A stretch of 64,000 nt of DNA from Karstenula rhodostoma CBS 690.94 (lineage: Eukaryota > Ascomycota > Dothideomycetes > Pleosporales > Didymosphaeriaceae). The stretch lies in assembly GCA_010093485.1 (NCBI GenBank), contig MU001496.1, forward strand, positions 1,245,666 through 1,309,665. The letters are read 5' to 3'. The position numbers were made by a program, and so were the translations under genes. This document shows, in pieces, positions 23,353-35,864 of this stretch; position 1 is the stretch's first letter, and each line of letters opens with the position of its first letter. The notes under the pieces are model-generated. The model was given only the letters and a program-made list of their open reading frames with translations. It had not been told where the DNA came from and ran no database searches.

Positions 23353-25724
23353 TACACTGTCTATTACACGGCCTCGGCTGGCCTCACCTTCCCTCGCCCT
23401 CGCCCTCGCCCTCGCTGCCGTCTCTGCTCCGCCTCGCCCTCTGCGGTGCGACGCCCCCGTGCCCGCTCGGCCCGGCGTCTTCTACGCGTCTTCTTTGCTG
23501 GTTCGATCCGCCTGACGCTTGCCGCAGGGGAAATGAAGCCCCAACCCCAACCACCGCGCGCCCCTGACCATTGACTCGCCACGCCATGCCGCAATCCTCT
23601 GGCCGCTGCCCAGCACTGCACGCAGCACCCAGCAGCCAACGTCGCCCGCCTCGCTGCTGTTCGCAGCCAAGCGTCGGCGCTGATCGCACAAAGAGTGGCG
23701 CCCTCCCGTCCAAACTGCTGCCATCCCTGCCGCATCGCTAGCTGCATCAGGCACTCCCGCCTCAGCTGCAGCGGCACGCTTTGCCTGAGCCCTGCCGCTA
23801 CTAGCCCACGCTGTGCCCGTCCTGGGGAGCCGTTCTGTGTGCCAACGTGCTCTCCACATGTCCGTTGCCACCAGCGCATGCAGGGAGAATACCAAACATG
23901 ATAGGGACACCCCACGCCCCATCGCCCGCGAACGTCGCACGGTTTTGCCAGTGTCAAACGCACGACAACCGCCTCCGCTAGTCGCCTACGGCTAGACGAT
24001 CGAGTCGTGGCCACGCGAGCCGCCAGTATCGTTCGGTTTCAGCTTGCTGATCCCCGAATTCAGTTGAGATCCGTCGCCAACTTCACCGAGCGCTGGCCTG
24101 GTAACAGGATCAACAAACTTCCCAGACGGGCCGTGAAGCTTACAAAAATTCCACTGAACCATCAACTGCTGCTCATTGGGTTTCACGTGTCGCTACCTCT
24201 CGCTTCGGCCTACTAGACATCTCACGCGCAGTGTGATGGTATACCATCACGCAGATAGTGCCGTCACATCAGCTTTTTCGACCTTGGCGAGAGGTGGCTG
24301 GGAGCACTTCTCGCGCGCCATTGCCGGATACACCACTGCCCATAGTAGCATCATACGATCTCGTGTCATCCGGACAATCAGTGTTTTCTGCCAGTGCTAG
24401 ATTTTTCTCCAGTTGAGGCCCCGCCTCCTACTCCTGATGGCTGCATTGGCTCCAAGTCTGATCGGCGCCAGGGATGCGACCCAAGTAACTTCAACACCAC
24501 TGGCCGTTTTCTTAACAGGCTCATCATTATGCTTGCATTTCCCCGCCTTTCAACTCGCGCTATGCATCCACTGTACATTGCTTCGGCGATGGAAATATGA
24601 CTGACCACCGCCTGACTGCCTTGAACAAGTTTTGAAGAGGTGCTAAGACGTAGTTCACTCTATCAGTACATACGTGATAGCCACAACTGGATGCAGACCT
24701 CGGCAGCGAGACAGAGGCCTTGTGGACCGTAAAGGGTGGATAGACTTCGATTCGCATATAAATCAGCAACAGTTCCAGTTCATTAGACTGTCGATGTCTG
24801 TGCAAGGATCTTCGGCTATCAACTATTTACCAGTCTTTTGGTCCGGCAATGTACAAGATCCGAGACATGTACAGCCAAACGCTGCAGCACGGAAGCTCAA
24901 ACTCCGGCATATGACCATCTACCATCGAACAATCAAAGCCATGGCAAGCATTCAGGCTGCCCGCGACACTCCTCACAGCGGTCCGTACAGCAGTATTTCC
25001 TTGCCACATGCCGGCTCAACCCAAGCTCATGCAGGCTGGCACTCTCAAGGCCACATAAACACCTGAGCGAGCAGCAACCCTTCGCCAACCGTATATACCG
25101 CATCTTGCCAAACGCTCTCGCAAACCTCGTATATACCGCTACCAAAGTCGGGTAAATAGCCATCTTCCCAAATACCTGGCCCCAAGGCCCCCGCACTGCT
25201 TTTATCCGCGTTAGCACAGCCCGGACCACGCTGCACGCAAAAATATCGGACAATGCTTTGCGGGGAAATGTCGTGTGACTAGGGAGGGAGCTTGGATCAA
25301 ACCTTATGTTCACCGCAGTTTGCGATGCGCGTGAGGCGGGTAGGAGGTTGGTATAGGCTGAAGTGGGTGTGTGTGCATGGCGGAGTTGGGTATTATGGTC
25401 AGGAATTGACTGGCGCAGTACAGGAAGCGATGGCGATTTGGATGCCGTGAGGTTGGCTTGGAGTCAAATCTCGAGCAAGAGACTCGTCAGGTATAGGGAG
25501 GTCGAGCGACTTGCCGACTCGATTGACCCGGGAATATCTCAAAGTTTCGAATCAATGCCACCAAAGGGAGCAGAGCGCAAGTCTCCCAGCAGGATGCGGC
25601 AGTAGCAAATGTGCATCTGGCCTGGGCTAGCATAGCAGGAGATTGTTTGCGTACTTGGGCTGGCACTACCAATGCTACTCGAGGGACCAGCATATGCCCT
25701 CCTTCTGTAAGGCATTCCTACGAC

Positions 25725-25849
25725 GACACTGTATCTTCTCAAATGTGACACTTTGCGCGCTTTTGCAAGCCACGGCAAAACGCAGTACCAGAACTCAGCA
25801 GGGTGCCAAAAAAACACAAATATTTCAAAAAGCTGACACTGTATCTTCT
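25725..25849 (+). repeat. Short retroposon-like insert S2 with 15-bp target duplication
   Basis: GACACTGTATCTTCT stands at 25725-25739 and again at 25835-25849. The 95-bp insert between begins CAAATGTGACACTTTGCGCG, contains GCAAGCCACGGCAAAACG, and ends TATTTCAAAAAGCT. It is the longest copy of the family with a clear duplication. Confidence 0.8.
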
Positions 25850-28391
25850 TCCAGCTGCATCGGCACCCTTCTCTGACGCAAAGCCTCTCCCAATCTCCAT
25901 CACAGCTCAGACCAGCAGCTAGCAGAAACTCTGCTTCTGTGGTACCCTCTTCCATTCTCGCCATGCCACCCAGGTAATAAAACAATCAGCGTTGAGAGAT
26001 GAGACTTTTCCAGCACGCTGTAGCAGACAGTGCGGAGACTAATCCCCCGGCTCGATGAATTCGGGATCTGTACAACACCCAAGTCGTGTTTTGAACTAGC
26101 AGGGAGGCTCTGGTATATCTTGACTAGGAGTATATATTCCATTTTTACCGGAAAGGTATGCGTCGACTCTTGTTTCTATCTCACCTCTTCTTTTGACCTT
26201 TGCTAGGCTATCCCTCACCGCTTCGTGCAATTATGGCGTCTGTCACTTACACCTGTGAGATTTTACTTGTACCTCTCACCCAACCACATATCCACACAAG
26301 TGCGTTATCCCAGCCTTTCCTCAACACACACACCACGACCGACCCTTTACGTGTGCAACCACGGAAGGCTCTCTCAACCAGGGTCAGCCTGCGCCAAACA
26401 GCACGCTAGCCTGTACCTATGCCTCTCGTCACCCAAACACCATGCATCCTCAACCTCCAGAACCATGTGCAAAGTACCCGTCCAGCACCACACTCGCTTA
26501 CACCCATCACGCAGAGGTCTAACCACCCCCAGCCAGCCCGGTTTAAGAAGCAGACGAAGGGCTGCGGAGGTTTCGACAGATTAGCTGGGGTAGACGGCTG
26601 CTGCGGCACTTTGGCGGTCACGAGGCTGGTTCGAGCCGAGCGTACAGCTGGTATAAGGTGGAGTTGCGAGGGTTTGCGGAGGGGAGGGGAGGGTAGGTAT
26701 CTTGAACGGGGGATAGGAGGGACGTGGTTGGGGGAGATGGTACGGGTGAACGGGAGGAAGGATGGTGGACTCGACGGTGGAGGATAGTTGCGAATGCGGG
26801 TTTGGCGGGTTGGTAGTAGTAAGGGCCTTTCTTCTGGGTTGCTTTTCGCGTGGCCGGGTAGCGACCTATGTCAGCGGTGTGGGACGTGATGGAGGGGGGT
26901 GTTGGTGCTGCGGTAGAGGTAGACGGGTGGAATGTGTGTTTGGCTTTGAGCGCAGGTTGTAACTGGGTGTGGGAAGATGAGTCGCGGTATTGGAGGCCTG
27001 GGAAGGCAGCATGGAAGGCGATCGAGAGAGCGAGGCGGAAGACACAGATGTGGTGGGTAGCTCTGGGCGGTAATCGACCTGTCGTGGAGGCACCTGCTAC
27101 ACGAAGAGCACCGCTGGGAACTCGCGAAAGGTGTTCATTGGCTAATCTCGTAGACCACTTCTTGGACTGAAGTTAGCAACTTGAGAGCTCAGGAACGGCC
27201 GAGATGATTTGGTTCGGTAGACCGGTGCCGTCGCATTTTGAATCCTAAGATAGACCCATGGACTGGAATCACCATACCTGCGAGCATGGCGTCACTGGCA
27301 TAGTGTTGCAGTGACTTGGTTTCAAAAATACCATACCATACCACACCCTGACCGAGCTAATCCAGCCGTACTCACAACCCCACCCCATGCCCCACCACTC
27401 TGCCACGCTATCAAAAACAGCGATAACCCACCATCAACCACGGCCCAGCTTCATTTCGCCCTATTTGCTTCCATACGTACCCACAGTTTCTCTACCACCC
27501 ACGTGCCCGCCCCACTCCCGGTATATATATGAAACACAGGCCCATCCCGCCGCGAAAAAACCCAGCATCTAGGTATGTATCTAGTATCCACCGCACTACC
27601 CTCTGCCGCGGCCTGTACACGTCGTCCAGCGAGGCCTAGACTATTGTAGTGGTAGCACGGAATTGCCTCTTATTCGCGCGGTACGGTACACGCTGGCGCA
27701 ACGGTGGGGGAGATAACGTATGTGGCCCTGCCTCGCTCAAGCGAGCGGCGACATGTGGAAAAAAAAATCAAAAAAGTCAAAAGAAAATCTAGTCGGTGCT
27801 GCGATTGTGTTTCGCGGAGGGGGAGGAAGGGTAGCCCTGCGGAGTCGAGATTGGCGGTCTATACGTGCGGTCGCAATCCGGAAACGCTCCTCGGCGCACC
27901 GGCGAGGAGAGGTGTCGCCGGCTGGGCGCTGGGACGGTGATAGCGGGGCGACGGTTGGGGTGTGGAGATGGCTAGCGAGCGAGACGGTCGATGTGGCAGG
28001 GAGGAGCATGAAACGGTGACTCGCACGGCAGCCTCGGGGGGTCAGCACAGCACGTGGTGTTGCTTTTTGCGAGCACGAGAACTGGATGCGGAAGGGGAGG
28101 TGCTGTGTTAGGATGTGGCGGCGCATGGGCGTGCATGATACTTGGATGGAGAGGTGCTCGGGTGGTATTAGTTCCAAACACCGAGGCAGGCATGTTTCGA
28201 GAAGAAGGGCGTGGGGGTTGAGGCGGTGTTGGGCATATGCATTGCGAGCGCCACGACTCGACGTTGGAGGATGCATGCGTTCTATTATGCTTTCGATATG
28301 GCAGGAACCCGAGTGGCGCTTGCTACGCTTGGCGAAGCAGGGTGGACTGCAGGTGTGGCTCGATTAGGAAAGCTAGGGGATATCTGCTTAT

Positions 28392-29734
28392 TCATGCTCC
28401 TATGTCTTGCTTCAATACATCCAATATCCTATCGCTGTCGATAGGCTCGCCTGCCATGTCGTCGTGGCCTTGCTCTTCTTTCAGCGCGCGTAGTGTCTCA
28501 GGACCGACTTGCTTGAGCAGGTCGTCGAATTCTCTCTGCTCCTCGCCCTCTTGCTGGAGATACTCGGCTTCGAGCATGAATTTCTCTGGTGGTGGAGAGG
28601 TTGATTCAGGGAAGACGTGAATGGTAGGAAACTCAAGGACCGTACGTCCACGCAGACACTCGGCAAATGTAGCTTTGGGGTCGAGGCGGATGAGCACAAG
28701 ACGCTTGGAGCTCGTCCTCGGTCTCAGTAGGTAGAAAGCGTACTTAGCAGAAACGGATTCGGGGTCTGGGCCATTGCTACGAATGCTCCCGTCATGATCC
28801 TTTGCACCTTCGACCTCTTCTTCTTTCGCTGACGCATCACTTGCGGTTTCATGTCCTGCGGTGGCACCAGCGTCGACTCGCTCTGGTTTAGGTCCGCCGG
28901 TAGGAGCAGGGTCTGGCTGTGCCTGTCCTGCTTCAACCGAAGAGGCCGCTTCGTCGAGTATGACAGGCAACGAAACATCTTGCCGGATTGGTTCAGATGT
29001 CAATGCCGACGTCGGTTGTTCAGTGGCCCTTTTCCGTTTCTTGTTCTTCTCCTTGAATGGTTGAGCTTGCAGTATAGTGTCCGCAGATGAACTCTGCGTC
29101 AGGACGCGGTCTGATTCTTCGTAGATCCACTCGACCGTCCAGACAATGTGCCTGGTAGAGCACTTAGAAGATGCAACTTTGATCTCGACAAGTGACTTAC
29201 TTCTGCTTCTTGCTTCGGTGGGTTTTATTGTCCTTTTGCCTACTTAGCCCTTTGGGGGCCCGGATCACGGTAACGCCAGCCTCAGCGAAGTGCTGATCAG
29301 AGGGCAGGCGTCCTTTACCATCGCGGCGGGGATCCGGACGGCTGCCGAGACCCTGCCCTTCTAGCTGCCTGTCTGCCTTTTCTAGTCCACGCTCGATGCC
29401 TGTTAGGAAATTGTAGTCGTGATCGATACCTGCAGGCGTCGCAAGCTGCGACTTCTTCACGAATTTGGCTGGATCGCGTTTCCCATTGCACTGTGCCCAT
29501 TGCTGGTGACGTTTGTAACATGGCAGTGAGCAAGTCCGCGCCGAGCAACCAGGGCAGCGATACTTGAACTGGACAGTGTTGCTGGCAGCTTAGTCAGTGG
29601 TGAAGTTGAGTTCCAAGACATTCTGGGGTAATCAGGCGACGCTGAGAAGTGGTACAGCTACAGCCTACAGTCTACGCCATTGGGCAAACCTACCATATAC
29701 TGCAGAGGTCACCCAACAGAGCGTCATCGGCCAT
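28392..29734 (-). CDS. BCD1: Box C/D snoRNA assembly factor BCD1 (zf-HIT protein)
   Basis: Nuclear zf-HIT protein needed for box C/D snoRNP biogenesis. Exons 29694-29734, 29201-29581 and 28392-29151; introns 112 and 49 bp; phases agree; 393 aa. The first coding exon (13 codons plus 2 nt) splits the zinc finger: LCSIC, then CPGC, CSLPC and H..C, i.e. Cys11, Cys14, Cys23, Cys26, Cys31, Cys35, His39, Cys45, the full HIT-finger set. Then DYNFLTGIERGLEKADRQ, a basic KEKNKKRKR patch, an acidic/Ala-rich linker, and a C-terminal domain (YLQQEGEEQREFDDLLKQ). The start at 29734 is 10 residues before the first zinc ligand, typical for the family. Confidence 0.93.
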
Positions 29735-31700
29735 TTCTGCGGAAGCCGGATATTCGCGCAGTATGCACGATGTCCAGCAAGAGGTCGCGGACTTTCGGGT
29801 CGGGATTGAGGGAGCGGGCCGGGTGGGCGATATGCACGATGTTGACTACGGGACAGTAGAGGATACGATAGCCGGCAGTAGTGCGTGGGGCGGTGGAAGT
29901 CTTGACGTCGAGTGTGGTTGCTGAGTGAAGGTTCATTTTGGGTGCTAGCGCGAAAAAGCGGATGCTAGGTTGTGATTGGCAGGCACCCGATAGCTCTGGT
30001 TCCCCGTTCAATACACGTTTCCGCGCGACCGCTGGGACTACTGCAGCCTGCGGTGATGGTGCGACGAAGCATCTAGTTGTCAATATTTAGTTGATTGACT
30101 GCGGCTAAAGAGGCGGGGGAGTTCGACGACAGCAACATCTTCAGGGCTCGCAGTGATCCATGGCTCTCTCAGCTAGCGACCATATTCCAGTGGAAGGGTT
30201 GATCGACACAGATACAGTGCGATCTTACACAGGTAGCTAGGCAGACGATCCAAGCAGAGACCTCGGACAACATGCCAATGTGCCCCTGCCCACATCGCTG
30301 CCGGAGTCCCTAACAGAGGCGCCGAGGCCAGCAGACAGGTGTGAGCCGGGGCCATCGAGGCGTGGATCCATCTGGAGGCGCCGCTGAGAAGCAACAAGGC
30401 CAACTCTGGGAACGACTGCTCTTCGTCGAGACAAGGACAAGAGCATCGACTAGGCTTTGGAGGTGCGGCTACCTACAGCAAGCGTCGACGACGGCGGAGG
30501 GCGGAGGACGGAGGACGGGCGCCGGTGGGGAGGCAAGCCTATCGCGTATCGTCCATCGCCAGCTAGCGCATATGCATGCCTGTCAAGTGCTGGAAAGCTG
30601 GCGTGTTTCATCGTGCTCCCTCTCGCAGCTTCCGCAGGCCTTGGATGGAAGACGCGACGTCCACGGCAGGCCGCCCTCGACAGCGGCATGAAGAAGCAGA
30701 AAGGGATGCGACACGACACGATGCGGGCGTCGGCCAATCCGCACGGGGCTTCAGTCGGGATGCAAAAGGTGCCAAGGATCAAACGCAGCAGAAAGGATCA
30801 GCGTAGGCGGGCCTCGCAATCTGAAAGCATGCATGATGTTCAGGAGGGGCGGGCGTGAGCGGAACCGATCGGGGAGAGTGCATGCAGAAGATTCACGCTG
30901 CAGCTGGCGGACATGCCCATTGAACAGGGAAGCCAGCACCCGCTCCAGCGTCCGGACGAACTCGAAGGTCGGCGATACGGCGACGCGATACGGCGACGGC
31001 CACACTGCGGATGCGGATGCGCGATTCATGGTTGCTGGGGAGAGCGGATGGCGCTCCCACAATCATCACGATGGCCGGGACATGTCTAATCATCAGCATT
31101 CCAAACGACACTCGACGGGCATGCGGCGCTGTTTCCATGCCGGCGTGCGGCGCTGGCGTGCAGACGACTGCAGAGAACGGCCGTTGGGTGCAGGTGCAGG
31201 TGCAGGCGCAGGTGCAGGTGCAGCAGCAGCAGCAGGCTCAGGCACAATAAAGTTCAGTGTTCCTGTCACGCACAAGCTCGTCGCGGACGTGCCCCTGACG
31301 GCGCCGTGCACCTTCATTTCGTCGCGCAACCGAGCCCAGATAGCGCCACTGCTCAGTGCTCACTGCTCTCCCCATAGCTCTGCCGCTAACCTGGCCCAGC
31401 TTGCCCTGTCGAGCGTGCTGCCGCAGCTCGCTCGACAAAAGCGCCAGCCCGCCTCGATAAATCCGCTTCCCTTGCTGCAGCACTCTTCACGGCGTAGTCC
31501 CGCAGCAAGGTCCCAGACCTCCCGCCGCCAGTACCTCCCGTCCTCGAGTGCTCTGCCCGCTGCACCTGTCACTCCTTTGTCAATCGCTGTCCCCCGGTGC
31601 TCTGCTATACGACCTCTCCTGATCCCCTGCGCGTGCCGGCCATACACCTGCTGCCACCGCCGACCGCCACGCTGAGCGCCTACACTGCAATTCTCCCGCA
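29735..31700. other. Divergent intergenic region BCD1 / DENN gene
   Basis: About 2 kb between opposite start codons. A 280-codon frame (30833-31675) is low-complexity, Ala/Pro/Arg-rich and opposed by frames of similar length, so it is treated as 5' untranslated or promoter DNA. A hexamer minisatellite lies at 31188-31237. Confidence 0.5.
31188..31237. repeat. (GTGCAG)n / (CAG)n microsatellite
   Basis: Six near-perfect GTGCAG/GCGCAG units followed by CAG triplets, about 470 bp upstream of the DENN-protein start. Confidence 0.85.
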
Positions 31701-34549
31701 ATGGCACCCTCTCTCAACCTCCGTCCCCGCACCAGCGACCGCGATCGCCCGCCGACCAGGGACCATGGCGACCACAGCCTGATCATCCCGAGCCGCACCT
31801 CGTCCCTTCATTCGAGAATCACCCAGCCGCTGCCCTCGACGTTGAACGTACGACAGGGTGCGAAGAGCCCCAAGACCTTGACCCACGCATACATGGTGTG
31901 CGGTGTTGGAAGGGAGCCATCACAATGGGTCAAGGCACCCGCCCCGAGCCAGGGCAAGATTGGACATATGAAGGGCGCCGTCGGCACCTTCTGGCTGCCG
32001 GAGATCTTGGGAAGCAGCCCGAGGCTCGAGCAGGACAACGAGATTGCGAGGTCTCTCCACGCTGCGATGCGGGTAGGTTTGCTTTTCGCAACCGTCGACC
32101 ACCGCTGAGACTGACATGGACAGGCCTGCTTCCCGCACGACGTCGAAATCTGCACTGGCCGCAGCCAGCCACATTGTGTGCACCACTCTTTCGTCCTCCA
32201 GCAGGACTCGTCGCACACGCTCTACGGCATCGCTCTGCGCGTCTGGTCGCGCGCCGACGAGAAGAGGGCTGAGACAATCCGCGACCTCCGCAAACGCATC
32301 GAGCCCGATTTCTTCGACAACTCGGATGAGACCTACTGGATCCCGTACTGCCTGAGCTTCCTCTCCCGGTATCCCCTGTACAACCTGCTTGGGGACTACC
32401 TTCGTGGCATGTGGATCCACTGGAACAAGGCCACGAACCTGTTTCACGCCGAAGAGGTGTCGCGCATCCTGAGCTTCCCCGCGCCTCGCTTGAACGATTT
32501 GGTCCGCATCGACATGAAGGACTACGCCCTGTGCTACCAATTCCCATCCTCGCCTACCGGGTTCCAAAACTTTGCCATGTGGCCGCTGTTCACGTGTCTT
32601 TCCATTCCTAACATCGTCGGTGTCGTGGAAGCCGCCGTGTCCCCTACACGACGAATCATCTTCACCAGTCACTACCCGGCAATGCTGACCGTTGCGGCTG
32701 AAACTGTGCGATTCTGCGTCAGAGTGTACGAGTGGAGCGGTCTGTACGTGCCCGTGGTCCACGCGCGCCACATCAAAGACCTGGTTCAGGAGCCCGGCCC
32801 GTACATTCTCGGTGTTACATCAGAGTGCCGCTCCCTGTTCACCGCCCCAACGGATGCGTTGGTGGTGGACCTCGACCGAAACTTTGTGCTGACTTCCAGC
32901 CCGCCGACTGCTCTCACCGCTGGCCAGCGATCGAAGATGATCACCCGCCTCACGCAAGCGCTCAACGGCGAGATTGCACCTACCGGCGTCCCGCAGCATC
33001 TGCGATCTGCGTACGGCGGCGGCAAGCTCATCCCGGCTGGCCAGATCATCGTGATGCGTGGCGAGGTAGAGAGCATCCAGGACCCGGAGTGGTGGAACCA
33101 GGACGCCATCATGACGGTCATGGACCACGCGTGTGAGAAACTGGTATGCTCAGCTTTCCATTTTGGGTTCGTATTCGTGCTAACGAGGTTCCACAGGGAC
33201 GTAACACCGGCATGAAGGCCATCTTTGGCGGTTCCGTCAAGAAGCCACTCATGACCAAGGTGTCCATGCGTCACCTCAACGAGATTGTGCGCGAGCGCAA
33301 CCAGTACTCGCGTGACGCGCAAGAGGCTTGGCAGGACTTCATCAACCTCAAGGGCCGCATGGACACGGAGCTCGGCAAGGTCACCAAGCGGAATAACTTC
33401 CTCGTCGAGGAGCTGGAGAGCTGGAAGCAGCAGTTCCTCAAGTTCCAGGCGTTCGCGGAGCAGCTCACAAAGGAAACCCAGGATCTCAAGGTCAAGATTG
33501 AGAACCACAAGCGCGAGAACCGTCGCCTTACTGGCCTTATTGACCAGCAAAAGGACGATGCCGCTCGCCTCTCTGTGCGCCTGTCTGGTACCGAGAAGCA
33601 GCGTGACGATGCTCTCGAGGCTCTTGTTCTCCAGCAAGAAATTGCAGAGGAACTGGAGCGCGAGCGCAAGAGGAACAAGAAGGAGCTTGCTGCTATGCAG
33701 CACACCAACCAAGCCATCCACCGCCAGCGTGATGAAGCTCAACGCGTGGTGCTCCATCTCCGCGCCCTGATCGATGGCCAGACCCACCACATGGAGCACA
33801 TCGTCAAGTCCTTGGGCGCTCCGGATGCCGGCCTCGGCGGCTTCGTCGAGGAGGGTTTCGAGGACGTTCCGGAAGAAGAGGATGAGGATACCGAGACCGA
33901 AGAGTCGGAGCGCACATCACGGAATCACTCCGAGGTCGTTCGTGCAGAGCGCAACCTTGAATCTAGAGCAAGCACCGTTACGGATAGTAAGCATATCGAA
34001 GGCGAAGACGTCTCACCAGACATGGAGCAGCGCTTACTCCATTCTCCAGTGAACCGCAACCCGAAGCGGTACTCCAACTCTTCCATGGTCGATGTTGCAG
34101 ACCGCCATCTCCGCGACAAGACCGACGCCATTGCGTACATCATCCGCAACATCTCGGAGCAGTGCGCCGCGGCCGTCGAGGGTCTCCAGCTGGCCCAGCA
34201 GGCCGACACCGAGGACGACTTCCGCAGCGAGCGCAGGTCCTCTACGGTGCCTTCCACCCAGGGCAGCGATTACGGCGAGGAGGACAGCATGCTGCGTCCC
34301 GGCCGCCACTCCAGCATCCCGCCCACCCCCGACCTGACCCACAGGTCAAGTACGTCCATGTCCATGGCCAGCGCGTCGACCACGCCCGACAGGCACAGCC
34401 TGCAGCACAGGCTGCACGACGACGTGCCCGACGTGCCCATGCGCATCGTCGAGCAGGACGACGAGTCGCTCGACGACATGCACCACGAGATGCCCATCTC
34501 CAAGTACGCGGCGCCGCTCTCGCGCCAGAGCCGCAGGCAGCTCGCGTAG
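31701..34549 (+). CDS. DENN (AEX-3) domain protein, putative Rab exchange factor
   Basis: Exons 31701-32072, 32124-33143 and 33197-34549; introns 51 and 53 bp, both phase 0; 914 aa. The first about 120 residues form a basic/Ser-rich head followed by upstream-DENN sequence (AYMVCGVGREPSQWV, VGTFWLPEILGSSPRL). Residues about 125-330 carry the central DENN region (YGIALRVWSRADEKR, YWIPYCLSFLSRYPLY) and FVPVVHARHI-like segments. Then the downstream DENN part (LVVDLDRNFVLTSSPP, LMTKVSMRHLNEIVRERNQY). About 490-650 is a long coiled coil, followed by an acidic, Ser/His-rich tail. DENN proteins activate Rab GTPases in vesicle traffic; the partner Rab cannot be inferred. The start ATG is preceded by a CT-rich leader. 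Confidence 0.88.
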
Positions 34550-35864
34550 GCTCCTCCCCGGTCCTCTTCCTATGTTGATTACCCATTTTTTCCTCGTCCA
34601 TGAAGCCCGTGTCTTGTTTGGCGCTGCATACTGGCGTTCCTGGCTACGTTCACACTTTCCTTGACGACATGTTGTATACTCCGTTTCTATACCTCTATCT
34701 AACCCGGTCTAAGGGGACCCTTTTCCGTGTTTCGCACGCTTTTGATTACCGGGTCGTTGCGTCGGAGCGGGGCTTCGAGGGAAAGGAGTGACGGTGGGAT
34801 GTGAGCGGTTACGCCCAAGGTGAAAATGTAGCGTTGTATGTAGATGTGGTTGTATTTTTTTTGCATATAATACCATTTTTCTTACTGTTCACCGTGGGGC
34901 TTTTGTGGTGTGATGTATGGCCTGGAAGTGATGTGGACAGTAGGAAGTAGATGGGGTTCGTCTCGAGAGGGGTTTGTTGGGAGGCACGTGCTACCCAGTC
35001 GTTTTCTTGCCTTTACTCCCCACCCCGCATGCGGCGATGCCGTACCATCAACCGACCGACCGATGACACCCAACGCAAGACGGTGGCTGGCTTCGATACC
35101 CGGACTTCTCATCTTGAAAGGTGACGGTCAGCTTGTTTTGCTGCATTGGCTATTATTGGTTGGTGGTATAGGGAGACGCTGCTCCATCAAAGCCACGCAG
35201 TTGCACCGAAAGAAAGGAAAGTTACACGTGTAGGAAAAGAGGATGGGAATATTTACCTTGTTCTAACCTGAATGCAGAGTATTGATGCCCGTACAAAGAG
35301 TTTTACTTGCTGGACTTGGGCTAACCCCAACGTGTTGAGGACATAGGCCACTCGCTTGAGCAGATGACGGCTCGGTAGGGGAATGACTGCGTGCATCGTT
35401 CGTCGGTGGTGGTGGTGGGGCTGTGTTATGCTGTAGGACAGTGTGTGGTAGACGAGTGGTGTAGGGATGATGGGGTGAGGCTTAGGTTGTATACCTAAGG
35501 AGATTGGCCCAGTCTGTCTAAAGGAGCTGGAGGAGTTGGGTCTGGAGGGAAAGGTGAAGAGAGGTCCTTTTAAGGGTGGAGGGGTGGGGGGGTTACTTGG
35601 CTACTTTTGATTTTACCTTTTACTTTTTACTTATTGCCTCTTGCCTCTCCTCCCCTCTTGCCTCTCCCCTCTTGCCTCTCACGCCCCTATTCCGCTCTAT
35701 AGACCCTGCATGACGATTTCGATCTATGTAAGATGCTGCGCAGCGCACAGACCCGGCGCTACCGAACAACTTCGCGCTCTTTCTGCTTCTGCAGACTTGG
35801 TTCCCTGCCCTCCGTCTTCTGTCTTCTCCAATCATCTCCTTTTCATCTAACAGCGTCTACGGCT
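34550..35864. other. Intergenic, no gene seen
   Basis: Downstream of the DENN gene, then about 1 kb with short repeats such as TTGCCTCTCC..CTCTTGCCTCTC (35636-35680), which lies just upstream of the orphan gene at 35865. No conserved coding frame. Confidence 0.5.

Larger units (their letters stand above)
22856..28391. other. 5.5-kb stretch without a convincing gene
   Basis: Holds an 11-bp minisatellite (23295-23352), retroposon-like insert S2 (25725-25849), a promoter-like CACGTG...GTATATATAT arrangement at 27500-27530, and GC-rich DNA upstream of the kinesin. Frames of up to about 215 codons exist but are GC-driven, low in complexity and show no family motif. A Pro/Ser-rich minus-strand frame at 26866-27093 ends in a sequence resembling an intron 3' end (CTGACATAG) and could be an exon; unresolved. 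Confidence 0.5.

Noticed and set aside
23364..24014. 216-codon minus-strand frame upstream of the kinesin
   Set aside because: GC-rich, repetitive Arg/Gly end, several overlapping frames of similar length; no family resemblance.
25539..25985. Similar peptides (LFEIF.FWHP.E..Y.VLPWLA) in frames at 25539-25985 and 40098-40307
   Set aside because: They are translations of the short retroposon-like repeat, not a shared protein domain.
26866..27093. Pro/Ser-rich minus-strand frame ending in an intron-like 3' border
   Set aside because: Could be an exon, but no matching donor, start or conserved downstream exon was found; left unannotated.
27737..28276. 179-codon minus-strand frame
   Set aside because: GC-driven Pro/Arg/Thr frame without motif; translates through an oligo-T run as FDFFDFFF.
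30833..31675. 280-codon + strand frame upstream of the DENN gene
   Set aside because: Low-complexity Arg/Ala/Pro composition, includes a minisatellite, opposed by frames of equal length; treated as promoter/5' UTR.
32786..33799. 337-codon frame antisense to the DENN protein
   Set aside because: Lies entirely opposite a well-supported gene and mirrors its codon pattern (Leu/Val/Ala-rich); no start context or motif of its own.
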